Made by a program: the position numbers and the translations under genes
The notes under the pieces: generated by a model
Databases searched by the model: none
What the model was told of the DNA's origin: nothing
What the model saw: only the letters and a program-made list of their open reading frames with translations
Shown here: piece after piece, positions 1 through 9,941 of the stretch
Position numbering within the stretch: position 1 is the stretch's first letter
Layout: each line of letters opens with the position of its first letter
Assembly: GCA_030867875.1 (NCBI GenBank)
Contig: JAOWCC010000044.1
Coordinates: 1,272,501-1,336,500, forward strand
DNA: 64,000 nucleotides
Reading direction: 5' to 3'
Source of the DNA: Actinernus sp. WN-2022
Lineage: Eukaryota > Cnidaria > Anthozoa > Actiniaria > Actinernidae

Positions 1-53
1 ATGATGTGCTATAAACACTGTGGTCTACCACGTGGTCTACAAAATGTAGCATG

Positions 54-371
54 TCATATGAAGGTACTACCAGCACTAGGTTGTTCAACTGAGGTATCCA
101 TTGATCCTACATGTAAATTCTGGCAAGCTTTATGTATTTTCACATAGCATGACTTGCAACAAAGCCCACCAACAACTAAATTCATTTTTGGCTGAAGGGA
201 AGACGATTCATTTTCTGTGAGCTGATAATACCTGGCTGGAAGGGCCTGCAACTTCGCCTTTCTTTTGGAGGTTTTGCAGCTTGAAAGACAACACTGCTCC
301 AGAGGTCGAGAATCCGTCCAACTGACAATTTTGTCACACTTGGAACAATGAATAATTTTGTTGTCATTCAT
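54..371 (-). CDS. Cysteine-rich putative zinc-binding protein, probable first exon
   Basis: A 105-codon minus-strand frame starts with ATG at 371. Its N-terminal third has a C-x2-C pair (HCSKC) and a CC-x3-C cluster. A further GGLCCKSCY cluster lies near residues 68-76, so the cysteine spacing suggests a two-part zinc-binding module. A run of lysine and arginine (KTSKRKAK) lies between them. A possible splice donor (CTG then GTAGTA) occurs in the last codons, so the frame may be one exon of a longer gene continuing to the left of the window. I do not recognise the family. The regular cysteine pattern argues against a chance frame, but expression is unproven. Confidence 0.4.
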   Translation of the reverse strand: MNDNKIIHCSKCDKIVSWTDSRPLEQCCLSSCKTSKRKAKLQALPARYYQLTENESSSLQPKMNLVVGGLCCKSCYVKIHKACQNLHVGSMDTSVEQPSAGSTFI

Positions 372-1132
372 AGTTGTACGTGTAGCAACTTTCCTTCGCT
401 ATTTTAAAACTAGTAGTAACCGTAGATTATCAAAGTGCGTTCGACATATTTTTTGTAAGAGAAAGGACTGTGGTAACACAAAAGGCTGAAAGATTGCTGC
501 AATGATGTTGACGGTGTAAGTAATCCTGATCAAAAATGCTTGTTTTTAACTAATGTGAAAATTTTGATGTCTTGACTTATAAGCTAGTTTAATAATATCA
601 GTGACAAGGGAATGCATCTTGGTATAAAACTGTAATTATCTTTGTGTAACATTAAATCATTGGATGCAATGCTTATGTGCCTGTATGTATACATGTGTGT
701 TTTATATGGTTATGGCATTCATTTGAGCATTCATAGCACATTTTTCTGTGTGGTATACAGTGTACAGCAATAATTGGAGTTAGTGTAGAACACAAATCAT
801 AACCCTATTATCTAGCTAAGGCTATTCAGATGTGTATAAACTGCATTCCAGTTCCTAGCATTCACAATACTAAGTACATTCCAGTGTGGAACATAAAATA
901 TATATATACACCCCATGCAGTTCCTTAGATCATTCACAGTATTTTTCAAGTGAAAACAAGGTTGGCTGCCATTGTTTAGTTGCAGAATAATTTATGGTCA
1001 ATGTTGGTAGCCGGGTTCTTGCTTTTATCAGCCTTGTTTCAGGTCCGTCAGAAATTCAGTGTAGATTAATCGATTAGGGAACACAGCAATGAACTCAGTA
1101 CTTTAAATTCCCTCACCTCGTACTGTGTTGAT
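372..1132. other. Non-coding AT-rich stretch
   Basis: No coding frame, no clear inverted repeat and no tandem repeat is visible. It could hold the upstream region of the minus-strand cysteine-rich exon. Confidence 0.5.
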
Positions 1133-1156
1133 TTGCCAGTTCCTTGGCATATCAAA

Positions 1157-1318
1157 ATGTCGTTAAAGATTAACTCTCTGCCTGAATACGTTAGTGTTGA
1201 ATATTTGTATAACCAAGATGTACATAGTGTCGCAACTCACACAAGATACGGCGATTACGGGTATCTAGAAAACTCAGACCTAGATTTCTCTTCAGCCAGG
1301 TCATCTTACTGTTTGTAG
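1157..1318 (+). CDS. Possible small host exon, unknown product
   Basis: A short frame begins MSLKINSLPEYV and runs to TAG at 1318. It is preceded by a pyrimidine-rich acceptor-like TTTGCCAG at about 1131-1138. It is rich in tyrosine, aspartate and serine and has no low-complexity bias. I recognise no domain and it may be chance. A weak donor (CCAG then GTCATC) lies near its end. Confidence 0.18.
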   Translation: MSLKINSLPEYVSVEYLYNQDVHSVATHTRYGDYGYLENSDLDFSSARSSYCL

Positions 1319-2540
1319 TTTTGGTATCTGTATGTACAGCGAAAAGCAGAATCCAATACAGCGAGCAAACAAACAGAATTCACTCGGTTGTTACTGGACA
1401 TGCAGCACAAATAATGGCCAAGTTGATTCGATTCTGCAGTTCTCTGTTCAACGACCGCGCCGACAAAACAGACCATGCATGTTTGACTTGATATAGTTTG
1501 GACATCAGACTTTGTCAAATGCTGCAGGCTTTTGATATATCGCACTTGCTAACTTTTTAAACATTATTGCATTGGATTGGGAAAATAATAAGACACTTAT
1601 ATACTCGACGTTGCTCTGAGCATCGTGTATATAGTTACCAGTTTCCCGGCCGTCCATGATATGAAGGCATTTTGTAATAGCACCGTGGCAAAACGACTGC
1701 GCATGCGTCACTTTTCTTCTCGTGGCTTGAAACAAGATGGCGGCCAGGATCGAGGCTGAAAGTTCGTTTCTGGAAAATAAAATTATAAAGATCTCTGTGG
1801 CACTTGAAGTTTGGGAGCCACGGATCTGTGCAAGTGGTGGATAGATTGCTCGTGTGTTCCAGTTGAACAGAACCAGATGACAGAACCAAGGACGGTCTCA
1901 TTCTCGACAAACAAGAACCCCCGAAGAATCTTACAAAAGTCACGGTTACTTTGAGTAAATATACAGTTGACTGCCTCTGGCATGGCATGCAGTAATGAGT
2001 GGAGTACGAGTTTTCAATTGGTGTGCATCACGGTTGAAAAGATTTTGCCAAGAAAAGCGTAAACAAATATATGAATGCATTTTTTTACTAAAGTGTGGTT
2101 TGCGAAAGCTGAGGTGGAAGAAACCATTTGAAACACTATAATGATCCAACATGAATAGGCTGATTTTTGTAGAGAAGTAGCTTTGTGGTTGTTGGTTACT
2201 TGTGAATTCCCATTTCAAGCTATAATAATTGATAGTGGGCAGGATCTTTACTGTTACTATTTAGATTAAATATGTCATTCAGAGGCCTTCACCTCAAAAC
2301 CTTACATTTTATTGGATCCCATTTGGATTGCACTGACAAAGAATTCCATGTTTTAGAGTTGGGGTTTGTATTGTTTCAGGGTAGGTTATTGTTTGGATAG
2401 CCAGTACTATTCCAGGTTCCGAGGAGGTGAAGGCTACCCCACATATTACCCTCATCAAATGTGTCAAGTTATAGGGGGAGGATTTTGGTGTATAACCGAT
2501 AGAAGGCATAGGTCACATGATAGGTGAGCACTACATAACA
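1319..2540. other. Intergenic stretch with one promoter-like cluster
   Basis: Minus-strand frames here overlap one another and lack recognisable motifs, so I treat them as chance. The only structured part is the NRF-1/YY1-like cluster near 1697-1746. Confidence 0.4.
1697..1746 (+). promoter_or_regulatory. NRF-1 and YY1-like motifs, possible TATA-less promoter
   Basis: The sequence shows TGCGCATGCGTC, close to the NRF-1 site, and about 30 bases later AAGATGGCGGCC, a close YY1 match that would also place an ATG. This pair is typical of TATA-less metazoan promoters. The frame that opens at this ATG runs only about 35 codons before a stop, so any gene would have to be spliced. MITEs in this window also carry AAGATGGCGG, which weakens the case. 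Confidence 0.3.
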
Positions 2541-2544
2541 CAGA

Positions 2545-2650
2545 CTGAGTCCACATCTCCGTAGTGCAGTGATTAAGCCATCTACTTTCTATGCTGTGTG
2601 TTGAGGGTTTGAGTCCCAGTAGGTGCCCATAATAGTTTGTTCTCTTGTCT
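2545..2650 (+). mobile_element. tRNA-derived SINE head
   Basis: TAGTGCAGTGA matches an RNA polymerase III A box. About 45 bases downstream GGTTTGAGTCC matches a B box with one change from GGTTCGAGTCC. The spacing is tRNA-like, but the stems are poor, so this is a tRNA-derived SINE rather than a working tRNA. The end of the element is unclear; a thymine-rich stretch follows at about 2638-2660. Confidence 0.5.
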
Positions 2651-3351
2651 TTCCTATGTTTACTTGTGAGCTCTAATCATCAATTAGCTCTAAAGCATAG
2701 GTTTACTGACCAGTCACAATTTAAAAAATTATCGGTTAAGCTTTTGTGTTTCCTCTAAGTTTGTCGGAATATCAGTTCCCCATAAAAAACCGACACAGAA
2801 ATGACCCCCTCCCCTATATAGATCATGACTGGTATAACCCTCATTATCTGTTGCTCCGGATGAGGGGTTGATATGCAGATGGTGTAAGAAGGATAATGCA
2901 CAGCATAGTTGGTGCTCTCACCATAATTTTGTAGCTTGAGATCCAAGCTAGCCCTCTAGTATATTATTTTTTAGTGCACCATTTCAAAAACTAATGTGAA
3001 AATCCTGCAGTGGCTTGGTCTGGTGTGAACAACTGCATAGTCCAGGCCTGCATGTAGCCATGCAGACTAAAATGATGCACTAAAATGAAAATGGTGACCA
3101 AACCAAAGAAAATGTTGACAGGAAATGGCAGGAAAATACCAAAACGATGCTTGTAACTCGTGGAAGGTCATGGTGCTTTGTAACTCTTGCAACCTCATTG
3201 GACAGGTGAAGTACTGAAATACCATTGGACCCCTCAACTTCAAGCCTTTTTTTTATTTTTATATTTTTTTACCTCTGCCTCACTGGCTATGGGCCTGTAG
3301 TAAATCTAAAGCCCTGAAGTCACCCGTCCTCCCGGGACATAGCAGGAATTA
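2651..3351. other. Non-coding repeat-like stretch
   Basis: No convincing coding frame. A long T-rich tract lies at about 3247-3270. The rest gives no recognisable structure. Confidence 0.45.
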
Positions 3352-3965
3352 TTAAAGGAGAACTGTTCTTTAAAATTAACCTATTTTTAAAGAACCTATA
3401 TTTTTTTGTTGTATTGCATTTTGCAATTTAAAGGAAGGTCCTTGAATATCAACAAATTGTGAGTTTTGACTTCAAACACTGCTGGCAGCACAATTAATGT
3501 ACATGTGTCAGTGGATATTTCATGACAGTGTACAAGGAATAGTTGCCCTCCAGCCTCGTAAACTCTGTTAATTTTAGAGATTTCATTTTTTTCTGGCTTT
3601 AACTTGAATACTTAGATATGGGGATGAAACTTGCACAAGTTACTATTTGTGGCTTGCTCTTTCCAATTTTGGCATCCATTTTGAGAGCAGCAGTACCATA
3701 TACTTGATTGAAAATTATACACAATCTTTTATCTAAATCTTTGATTTTTTTCCCCAGTTCTTTCTAAACTTATCTTCCTTGTATGCTACATTATAAACAC
3801 TAACATCCCAATTCTATGGCGCAGAGCTGGAGCCCAAATTTCCTCCAAAATTATTATTTTTAATAAAGTGCAACATGAGAAAAATAACTTTGAAAATCAA
3901 ATTATTATCCATACCTTCAAGATTAATGTAAAAATAAGTCAATTTTATGGTACAGTTCTCCTTTA
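3352..3965. mobile_element. MITE-like element with 37-bp terminal inverted repeats
   Basis: The left end TTAAAGGAGAACTGT and the right end ACAGTTCTCCTTTAA are perfect complements. The match continues with a few mismatches for about 37 bases. The 614-bp interior is AT-rich with no coding frame, as in non-autonomous DNA transposons. No target duplication is clear. Confidence 0.7.
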
Positions 3966-4818
3966 ACTTGATTACCTAGTAGATGTAATGACAGTCCACA
4001 GAAATGGGGCCAACAGACTTGCCAAAAAATCCTGGTGACTTCAATGACTGCTATTAGCTTTCCCCAGGCCCCTTTTTAGTGTATGAGAATCTCTTTTCTT
4101 GTCTCTTTCACAAGCTCAGCCAGCAGGAAATCTGTCATGAAACCATGGTAACCAGTCTGTTTTCTCACATGGTTGATTAGTTCCTGTAAAAGCTAGTGTT
4201 GATCTGTTTCCATGGGGAAGATAAAATTGCCATAATCAACTGAATGACGATTAAGGTATCAGTGGGAAGTGAGTAGCAGCTGACATTTCAAATATACTTG
4301 CCCTTTGTCAGAACAAAGAGAAAATTGTGGGTGTGGAAATCATTTATAAAGTGTTGAGTGCAGGATTACCACTGAGGAAGCATGTACTCAGATGAAGGAT
4401 CAAAGGAAATTTCCCTATCCAATACTAATAGGTGTAATAATCAAAAATCCTGATCAATGCTGATTTAAAAACTTTAATTATGTGTTTTCTCACATAACTA
4501 AGTATGGATGACAAACAACAGCTCTTTTTCACACACAATATACAACACATGACTAATATGAATTAAGCAGGCAATTCATATGAAATAGAACAATAATTAC
4601 TATATTTTTTATCCTTGTTATTAATATTAACTTCGTACAATCTTACTATTAATAATTATGTACTTCCATATCATTTTTCTCATTTCATCAATCATGTTTG
4701 ATGCAATTTAATTGTTCTTTATATATATATGACCAGGCTAAACAATTTATTAGCATTGTTTACATATTTAATAAAATAAGTATGAATTCAGGTGCTGCTT
4801 GCAATATATTATATTACA
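3966..4818. other. AT-rich non-coding stretch
   Basis: No frame or repeat of note apart from short AT microsatellite-like runs near 4720. Confidence 0.45.
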
Positions 4819-4999
4819 GTTGCATCTGTGAATAGCAGTTTCAGCGGTATTGACCCAAATGCCTCACATGAATGATGGTTTCAATGGTGCTTCACAAGAG
4901 ACCTGTGATAATCATGGTCCTAAATGTGCTTCATTATTACATGTATCGAAGTGAGGCAATCGGGTCAATACCGCTGAAACTGCTATTTGTTGACGCAAC
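4819..4999. mobile_element. Small palindromic MITE (181 bp)
   Basis: The first 48 bases and last 48 bases are nearly complementary; the core AGCAGTTTCAGCGGTATTGA recurs inverted near the right end. The interior is about 85 bp without coding potential. It would fold into one long hairpin if transcribed. Confidence 0.7.
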
Positions 5000-5179
5000 T
5001 AATAATAATATTATCAGCTATTGCTAATACACAAGCACGTTGCTTCGGCTTCCTGTAAATCTATACACTGCATCACCGCTAAAGTCTAAAAAGGCTAAAG
5101 ATAGCCAACAAATTTTGCGAAAACAATTCTAACCTACAGTACTCGTACTCCCAAGACTATTTTTGAAGGGGTTTCGACT

Positions 5180-5480
5180 TACCTGACCTCCTGAGGAGTA
5201 CTGGTCTTCATCCAACAGATATACTCAGGCTTTCGTTGCTAATTAGGTCCATTGGTAGGCGAATAAATTTCCGAAAAGGAAGCTTTTCCAGACCCATCTG
5301 CTTCATTCAATCGAACATTTCATTGTGACAAAATTATCGACTCACGCATGCACAGACGTTTTTCAGCGCTGTCCCCTGCACGGCTGTTTCGAGCGCGACA
5401 TTAGGTTCCAGGACATCGCGCTGTCAAATAGTGTTGCTATGCACGTTTTTGCAGGGTAAGTCCTTGACAACCAAAATGGC
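5180..5480. promoter_or_regulatory. Possible divergent promoter and first exons
   Basis: On the minus strand a short ATG frame (MKTSTPQEV) ends at a strong donor, GTCAG then GTAAGT, near 5183. On the plus strand a strong donor, TGCAGG then GTAAGT, lies at about 5456, and an ACAG-flanked ATG mini-exon follows at 5720-5748. Between them are GC-rich, GCATGC-containing sequences and an AAAATGGCGG motif. This fits a bidirectional host promoter, but every element is short and the reading is inference. Confidence 0.25.
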
Positions 5481-5947
5481 GGTGAACTTAGTGTTTGCAC
5501 CTGCTTTATAAAAATTGCAAAAAAAATACTTCCTTTTCGTCGAACTATTGAAAGTAATCAGCCCAATAGCGAAACGAATAATTTTTCTTTGGTTTGTCAA
5601 TGTTTTTTATTCAAGTTGGTGCCAAACACGAACAACATAACCATTTGAACAAGGAGGTCAACTTTCTTTCCATACCAACAATGCTCGTACTTAAAAATTG
5701 AATATGTGGTATTTTACAGATGATCGGAGGTTTTCTCATCAATAGGTATGGCATTTCTATGAACATTAATTCATGTACTTTATATATTTGTTGTCAAATT
5801 TTAAGGAACTATTTTTTTGCGTGCGACTTCTGGGCCGTGCACAACGCCTTGCGTGGAACTTTTCCGATAGGTGAAACTTCGAAAAATAGCCAACAAAGCC
5901 CGCCGCCAGCCGTGAGGAAAAAGATTTTGCTCTCCTCTTCGACAGCG

Positions 5948-6112
5948 ATGCAGAAAGCCAAGCTTAAAAAGGCCGTGGGTCAGCGAGGGCGCTTCATTTT
6001 CACGACCGCCGCCCTCATTGCCGCAGCCGTTTTTGCTGCCAAAGCGGCCGCCGCCGGAGCTATCAGTGGAGGCGTGGCTTACGGAGCCAAGAAAGCTCTG
6101 GACGCCGCTTAG
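5948..6112 (+). CDS. Small basic alanine-rich membrane-active-like protein
   Basis: From the internal ATG at 5948 the product is 54 residues: a lysine-rich start (MQKAKLKKAVGQRGRF), then one hydrophobic alanine-rich helix of about 25 residues, then GAISGGVAYGAKKALDAA. The frame is open upstream to 5720, and in-frame residues just upstream (QQSPPPAVRKK) are GC-rich like the gene, so the true start may be further left. A basic stretch followed by a hydrophobic helix is seen in small virion core or membrane-lytic proteins of Polinton and adenovirus-like elements, but I cannot assign one. It ends five bases before the next gene. Confidence 0.45.
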   Translation: MQKAKLKKAVGQRGRFIFTTAALIAAAVFAAKAAAAGAISGGVAYGAKKALDAA

Positions 6113-6117
6113 GTCTT

Positions 6118-6405
6118 ATGGTCCAAAAAATCCGCAACTTACCGGCGCCCGCGGGTAAAGACCCGGCCCAGTGGCAGTTGTTTTTAGCCCGCCTGCGAAA
6201 AAGGCAACGCCAAACCGTACCGGGAAAAAAAGTCAGCAGGACCGTGCGGGCAGCGAAGCAAATCCAAAGAAAGTATAAGACGCGGCCGCCCAAGAAGAAA
6301 TCCCAGACAGGGAAAAGGAAGCGGTCCCCATACCATCCTCCAGCCCCAGTAGGAATTTCCGTGACGCGATGGTCAGTGAAGCGACACAAACGAAAAAAGC
6401 GATGA
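6118..6405 (+). CDS. Lysine/arginine-rich DNA-binding-like protein, copy 1
   Basis: A 95-residue protein that is strongly basic throughout, with the core RAAKQIQRKYK and a C-terminal RWSVKRHKRKKR. It is clearly related to the product at 11226-11579: both share a PGKK/VGKK-S-R-x-x-RA-x-KQIQ-(R/K)-KYK block, then KKK-(S/A)-QTG, then a C-terminal RW-(S/N)-VK. Such charge suggests a nucleic-acid-condensing core protein or a nuclear localisation role; this is inference. It overlaps the next gene by 37 bases in another frame, typical of compact viral-type elements. Confidence 0.55.
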   Translation: MVQKIRNLPAPAGKDPAQWQLFLARLRKRQRQTVPGKKVSRTVRAAKQIQRKYKTRPPKKKSQTGKRKRSPYHPPAPVGISVTRWSVKRHKRKKR

Positions 6406-7148
6406 AAGAGGCCGAGGGGAAGAACCCTATGCGCATGGTCTTGGTGCCGGAAGAGTCCATGCGATGGTTGGAACAACAGCTTCGTGTGGACACGACCAAA
6501 GGGGTTAAAGTGCTCAGTCAGTACCAAACGGCCATGGCGCAGGTCCTAGAAACCCCAGAGAAACCGGCAAGCGCCGACCATTTTCAAGATTTACTCCAAA
6601 AATACGTCCGGCGTCGCGAAACCATTGAGCCTAGTCCCTTCACGGCCGTGGCGGCCAAAGTGTTAACCCAGAGCCAAAGGGACGCTTTGCGCCGCGTGAC
6701 CCCCTCCAGCAAACCTTTAGCCTCGGTCCTGGTCAATCTGTTGAAACTGAAAGGAGCCCAGAAAATTACCTGTAATGCGCAAGGGGAAGTGAAACTCTAT
6801 GGGCAAACCGTACCGGGCAGCCAAATCGCCGATCTGATTAAAGAAGCGGTGCATCCTTCTTCCACCCTCACGTCGCCCGGCTACCGTGATTTCATGCAAT
6901 TTCTAGCGGAAGAAAAAATTCCTAAAGATCTCATCCGCCACCCCCGGGATCTGATCTCCAAGAAGAAAGAGTACACGCCCCGGCCTAAACGAACCGCCGC
7001 GACTTCAGAAGATATCCCCACCCCTTACAAAGATCTCCCGCCCCGCCGAGAGGAAACACCGTTCTCCAGGACCCCCTACAAAGCGTTCCCCCGTGGGGTT
7101 CCCCGTGGGGGCAGCCGCCGCTTCTCTTTTGGCAGAGGCCCCTTATAA
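6369..7148 (+). CDS. 259-residue element protein of unknown function
   Basis: The frame starts with ATG inside the preceding gene and ends TTATAA next to the terminal repeats. The first half is charged and probably helical (for example RWLEQQLRVDTTKGVKVL). The middle has a short globular-looking part (ITCNAQGEVKLYGQTVPG). The last 60 residues are proline- and arginine-rich with two TPYK repeats and a C-terminal RRFSFGRGPL. A minus-strand sequence at 11161-11220 also ends FRRGPL next to the opposing terminal repeat, so the C-terminus seems to recur at remnant 2. I recognise no family; a minor virion protein is possible. Confidence 0.5.
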   Translation: MVSEATQTKKAMKEAEGKNPMRMVLVPEESMRWLEQQLRVDTTKGVKVLSQYQTAMAQVLETPEKPASADHFQDLLQKYVRRRETIEPSPFTAVAAKVLTQSQRDALRRVTPSSKPLASVLVNLLKLKGAQKITCNAQGEVKLYGQTVPGSQIADLIKEAVHPSSTLTSPGYRDFMQFLAEEKIPKDLIRHPRDLISKKKEYTPRPKRTAATSEDIPTPYKDLPPRREETPFSRTPYKAFPRGVPRGGSRRFSFGRGPL

Positions 7149-7149
7149 T

Positions 7150-8510
7150 ACTAGATGTCCTTACATGGTACTTGATCTATACTTGAATGCTACTTGATTT
7201 GTCTTGAAGTATACTTGTTATTGTTACGCATGTATTTGCACTGTATTTGAATATACTTGACTGATCTTCAAGCCTTTCTTGAAGTAGTCTTGCCACAATA
7301 CTTGTGTTGTACTTGATGTCAAGTACAACTCGAGTAGTGTATTGAAGTGTACTTGACTTGTATGTTTCGTATTCTTGCATATCAAGTACATATCAAGTAG
7401 GTGTACATGAAATGTATTTGCAACATACATTTTAGCAGAACATTAAGTCTTGTGTGACAAATACATATCAAGTAGGTATACATGAAATGTATTTGCAACA
7501 GACGGCAGGTCTTATATGATAAGTATATATCAAGTAGATGTACATGAAATGTATTTGCAACATACATTTTAGCAGAACATTAGGTCTTGTGTGACAAGTA
7601 CATATCAAGTAGGTGTACATGAAATGTATTTGCACCAGACAGCAGGTCTTTATATGACAAGTACATATCAAGTAGGTGTACATGAAATGTATTTGCAACA
7701 TACATTTTAGCAGAACATTAAGTCTTGTGTGACAAGTAGATATCAAGTAGGTGTACATGAAATGTATTTGCAACAGACGGCAGGTCTTATATGATAAGTA
7801 TATATCAAGTAGATGTACATGAAATGTATTTGCAACATACATTTTAGCAGAACATTAGGTCTTGTGTGACAAGTACATATCAAGTAGGTGTACATGAAAT
7901 GTATTTGCACCAGACAGCAGGTCTTTATATGACAAGTACATATCAAGTAGGTGTACATGAAATGTATTTGCAACATACATTTTAGCAGAAAATTAAGTCT
8001 TGTGTGACAAGTAGATATCAAGTAGGTGTACATGAAATGTATTTGCAACAGACGGCTACTTGATATGTACTTGTCATATATGACCAGGTGTACATATGTA
8101 TTTGCAACAGACACATTAGCAGTCTTGTGTGACAAGTACATATAAAGTAGGTGTACATGAAATGTGCTTGCATGCATACATGTTTATTAATCGTCACAGA
8201 TCTGAAAATGAACTTGAAATGTGCCCAAAATATACTTGAAATGTGTACCTGCAAACTACTTGAACTGTAAATTCAATTTTCATGCAGGCCGCTAGGTCTG
8301 TATTTGCACACTATTTTATTACTGGTTGAATGGTACTTGACTGATCCTAGGGCTAGAGGTCTTGCAATATACTTGACTTGTACCTTTTTGTCATTGAATT
8401 ATATTTGAAATGTTCTTGAAATAGACCTGTATGAATTAATGTGCCACTGAACTGAAAATTATCTTGAAGTGTACCTAGTATATACTTGAAACGTGTAAAT
8501 AATGCGAGTA
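7150..8510. repeat. Terminal repeat region of remnant 1, TACTTG motif array
   Basis: The hexamer TACTTG (or CAAGTA) and close variants recur every 10-25 bases throughout. The outer part (about 8190-8450) matches the inverse complement of the unit repeated at 9942-10450, including the block around TATTTGCACACTATTTTATT. The inner part is the higher-order minisatellite listed separately. Long terminal inverted repeats are expected for Polinton-type elements, but this motif density goes beyond ordinary terminal repeats. Confidence 0.65.
7395..8170. repeat. Higher-order minisatellite, 275-bp period
   Basis: Basic units of 62-75 bp share CAAGTAGGTGTACATGAAAT followed by GTATTTGCAAC. Long (about 75) and short (about 62) units alternate. 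A four-unit block of about 275 bp repeats from 7395, 7670 and 7945 with very few changes, so the higher-order unit amplified recently. The stacked minus-strand frames over this region (HFMYTYLICTCH-like) are artefacts of the repeat. Confidence 0.85.
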
Positions 8511-8888
8511 GTAGCATTAATTCACCTTCCAATCTCTGACTCTTTGTCAGTGGAATGGGTCCAATATTCCGCCATATTAACTTAGATGCATCACTAAAAT
8601 GTTAAATTATTGAGTGATCGGTTCCAAGCCTTGATTACCTTGATTGTCAATGCAATTTGAAATTCATATATCATATCCAAAATTGTGTAACTCCAACCGT
8701 ACCGAATTCTTTTTCAAAATGGCTGCCAAGAAGGGCTTCATTGCATTATGGGATGCATTGGTGCATTGTGGGATTGATTTGAACGGTTGGCATTGCATTG
8801 TGTATTGTTGGCTATGTTGCGCAATTTTTATTTTACCAACGGTTTTCGGTACGAAGTGTGTGTGATCTCTTCACGATATCTGTATAAG

Positions 8889-8940
8889 ATGGATTCAAGA
8901 AAAGGCAAACCTTTGGAGCAAGCCTTACAAGACAAACGAG
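8889..8940 (+). CDS. Possible first coding exon
   Basis: An ATG opens MDSRKGKPLEQALQDKR and the frame meets a good donor, GAG then GTAAGA, at 8941. No downstream exon was identified before the next terminal repeat, so this is only a candidate. Confidence 0.2.
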
Positions 8941-9054
8941 GTAAGATGGGATCATTAAATTTGTGATTTGTGATTTGTATAAACGGCCATAAAGGCTTCA
9001 ACACCGGGCGGGTTCAACCCTACACATTTACATGTACTGAATTTTAGCTGTATG

Positions 9055-9162
9055 CCCTGCTGGCAGAGGTCTCTTTCTGTCTTGGTAAAATGGAAACGAG
9101 AAACATTAATTTTTACCAAGAAACGAGACCACAAAGACAGAGAGAGACCTCTGCTAGCAGGG
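9055..9162. repeat. Imperfect hairpin repeat, 30-bp arms
   Basis: CCCTGCTGGCAGAGGTCTCT at 9055 is matched by its near-complement ending at 9162 (AGAGACCTCTGCTAGCAGGG). The loop is about 48 bp. It looks like a tiny fold-back element. Confidence 0.6.
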
Positions 9163-9941
9163 AATATTTGAACTTGAATAGTAATTCTTTTATGAACGAA
9201 GTGATTGTATATACGTCAGGTTTTATATCATTTTATAGCGTCATTTTACACGATTTTTCGAATCGCGAAGCATTTTACCGTGGGCCGGTTCCAGAGGCCC
9301 TCGCTTGGAGAACTAGTACTATATCGGTATATATAGAGAGAGTGAGATGAAGAGACGGCTGAGAGGTTTAATTAATCCTCTGGTACCCAGGGTACTAACA
9401 TTTACGAGAAATAAATATAACCTACATATCATGAATAACTTAAAGGGGTTATGTCACGGTACATGTTACAGTGTCCAGACATTGAATTGACAGCTTCATT
9501 GTGTAACATCCAATGAGAATCAATCAAAATACATTGCCGAAAACGCCACTGTGTATCGCGGGGTGACAGGCATGATTCACATGCGAGTTGTTTACAACTG
9601 TAGAATGTAGTTTAACACATTATATGGCGAGATTTACGGGAACTTTATTCTTCCTACATGTACAACCAAGATAAACGGCAGTTATGAATGGTATCTATAT
9701 TTCATTATTTTACTCGCTTGTATTTTTGGCCGTGTTTCTAGTCATAAACAGTCCGAATTCTACCAAAGTGAAGTCGCTAACAGCCCGCGTGTTTATGTTA
9801 ATCTTAAAGATTACAACTTTGAAATATTTTTTATCAATATAGCTGTGACGATAAAGGTGCTTGTCGAAGAAAAAAAGTTGGGCCTAAACGACAAGGATGT
9901 CCAATCATGTAAAACGGCGCCACATGGTTTTGCTGTTTGCA

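Larger units (their letters stand above)
5780..8510 (+). mobile_element. Polinton/adintovirus-type remnant 1 (gene block plus terminal repeat)
   Basis: Three closely packed plus-strand genes (about 5948-7148), GC-richer than the flanks, run into a terminal region of CAAGTA/TACTTG repeats (7150-8510). That region is homologous, in inverted orientation, to 9942-11155. No capsid, ATPase, protease, integrase or polymerase gene is present here, so only one end of the element survives. The left boundary is not sharp; GC content rises between 5780 and 5880. Assignment to the Polinton type rests on the basic protein shared with remnant 2, which carries PolB. Confidence 0.6.
8511..9941. other. Spacer between facing terminal repeats, host-like
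   Basis: This 1.4-kb block has no element genes. It holds a short plus-strand frame at 8644-8865 with a hydrophobic middle, a possible first exon at 8889-8940, and a hairpin at 9055-9162. It is most simply host DNA between two insertions, but it could be a piece carried between the repeats. Confidence 0.45.

Noticed and set aside
5465..5510. A gene starting at AAAATGGCGG on the plus strand
   Set aside because: The frame stops after about 12 codons and no donor precedes the stop.
7177..8254. Long stacked minus-strand frames rich in tyrosine, histidine and cysteine
   Set aside because: They follow the minisatellite period exactly and vanish outside it; they are translations of a repeat.
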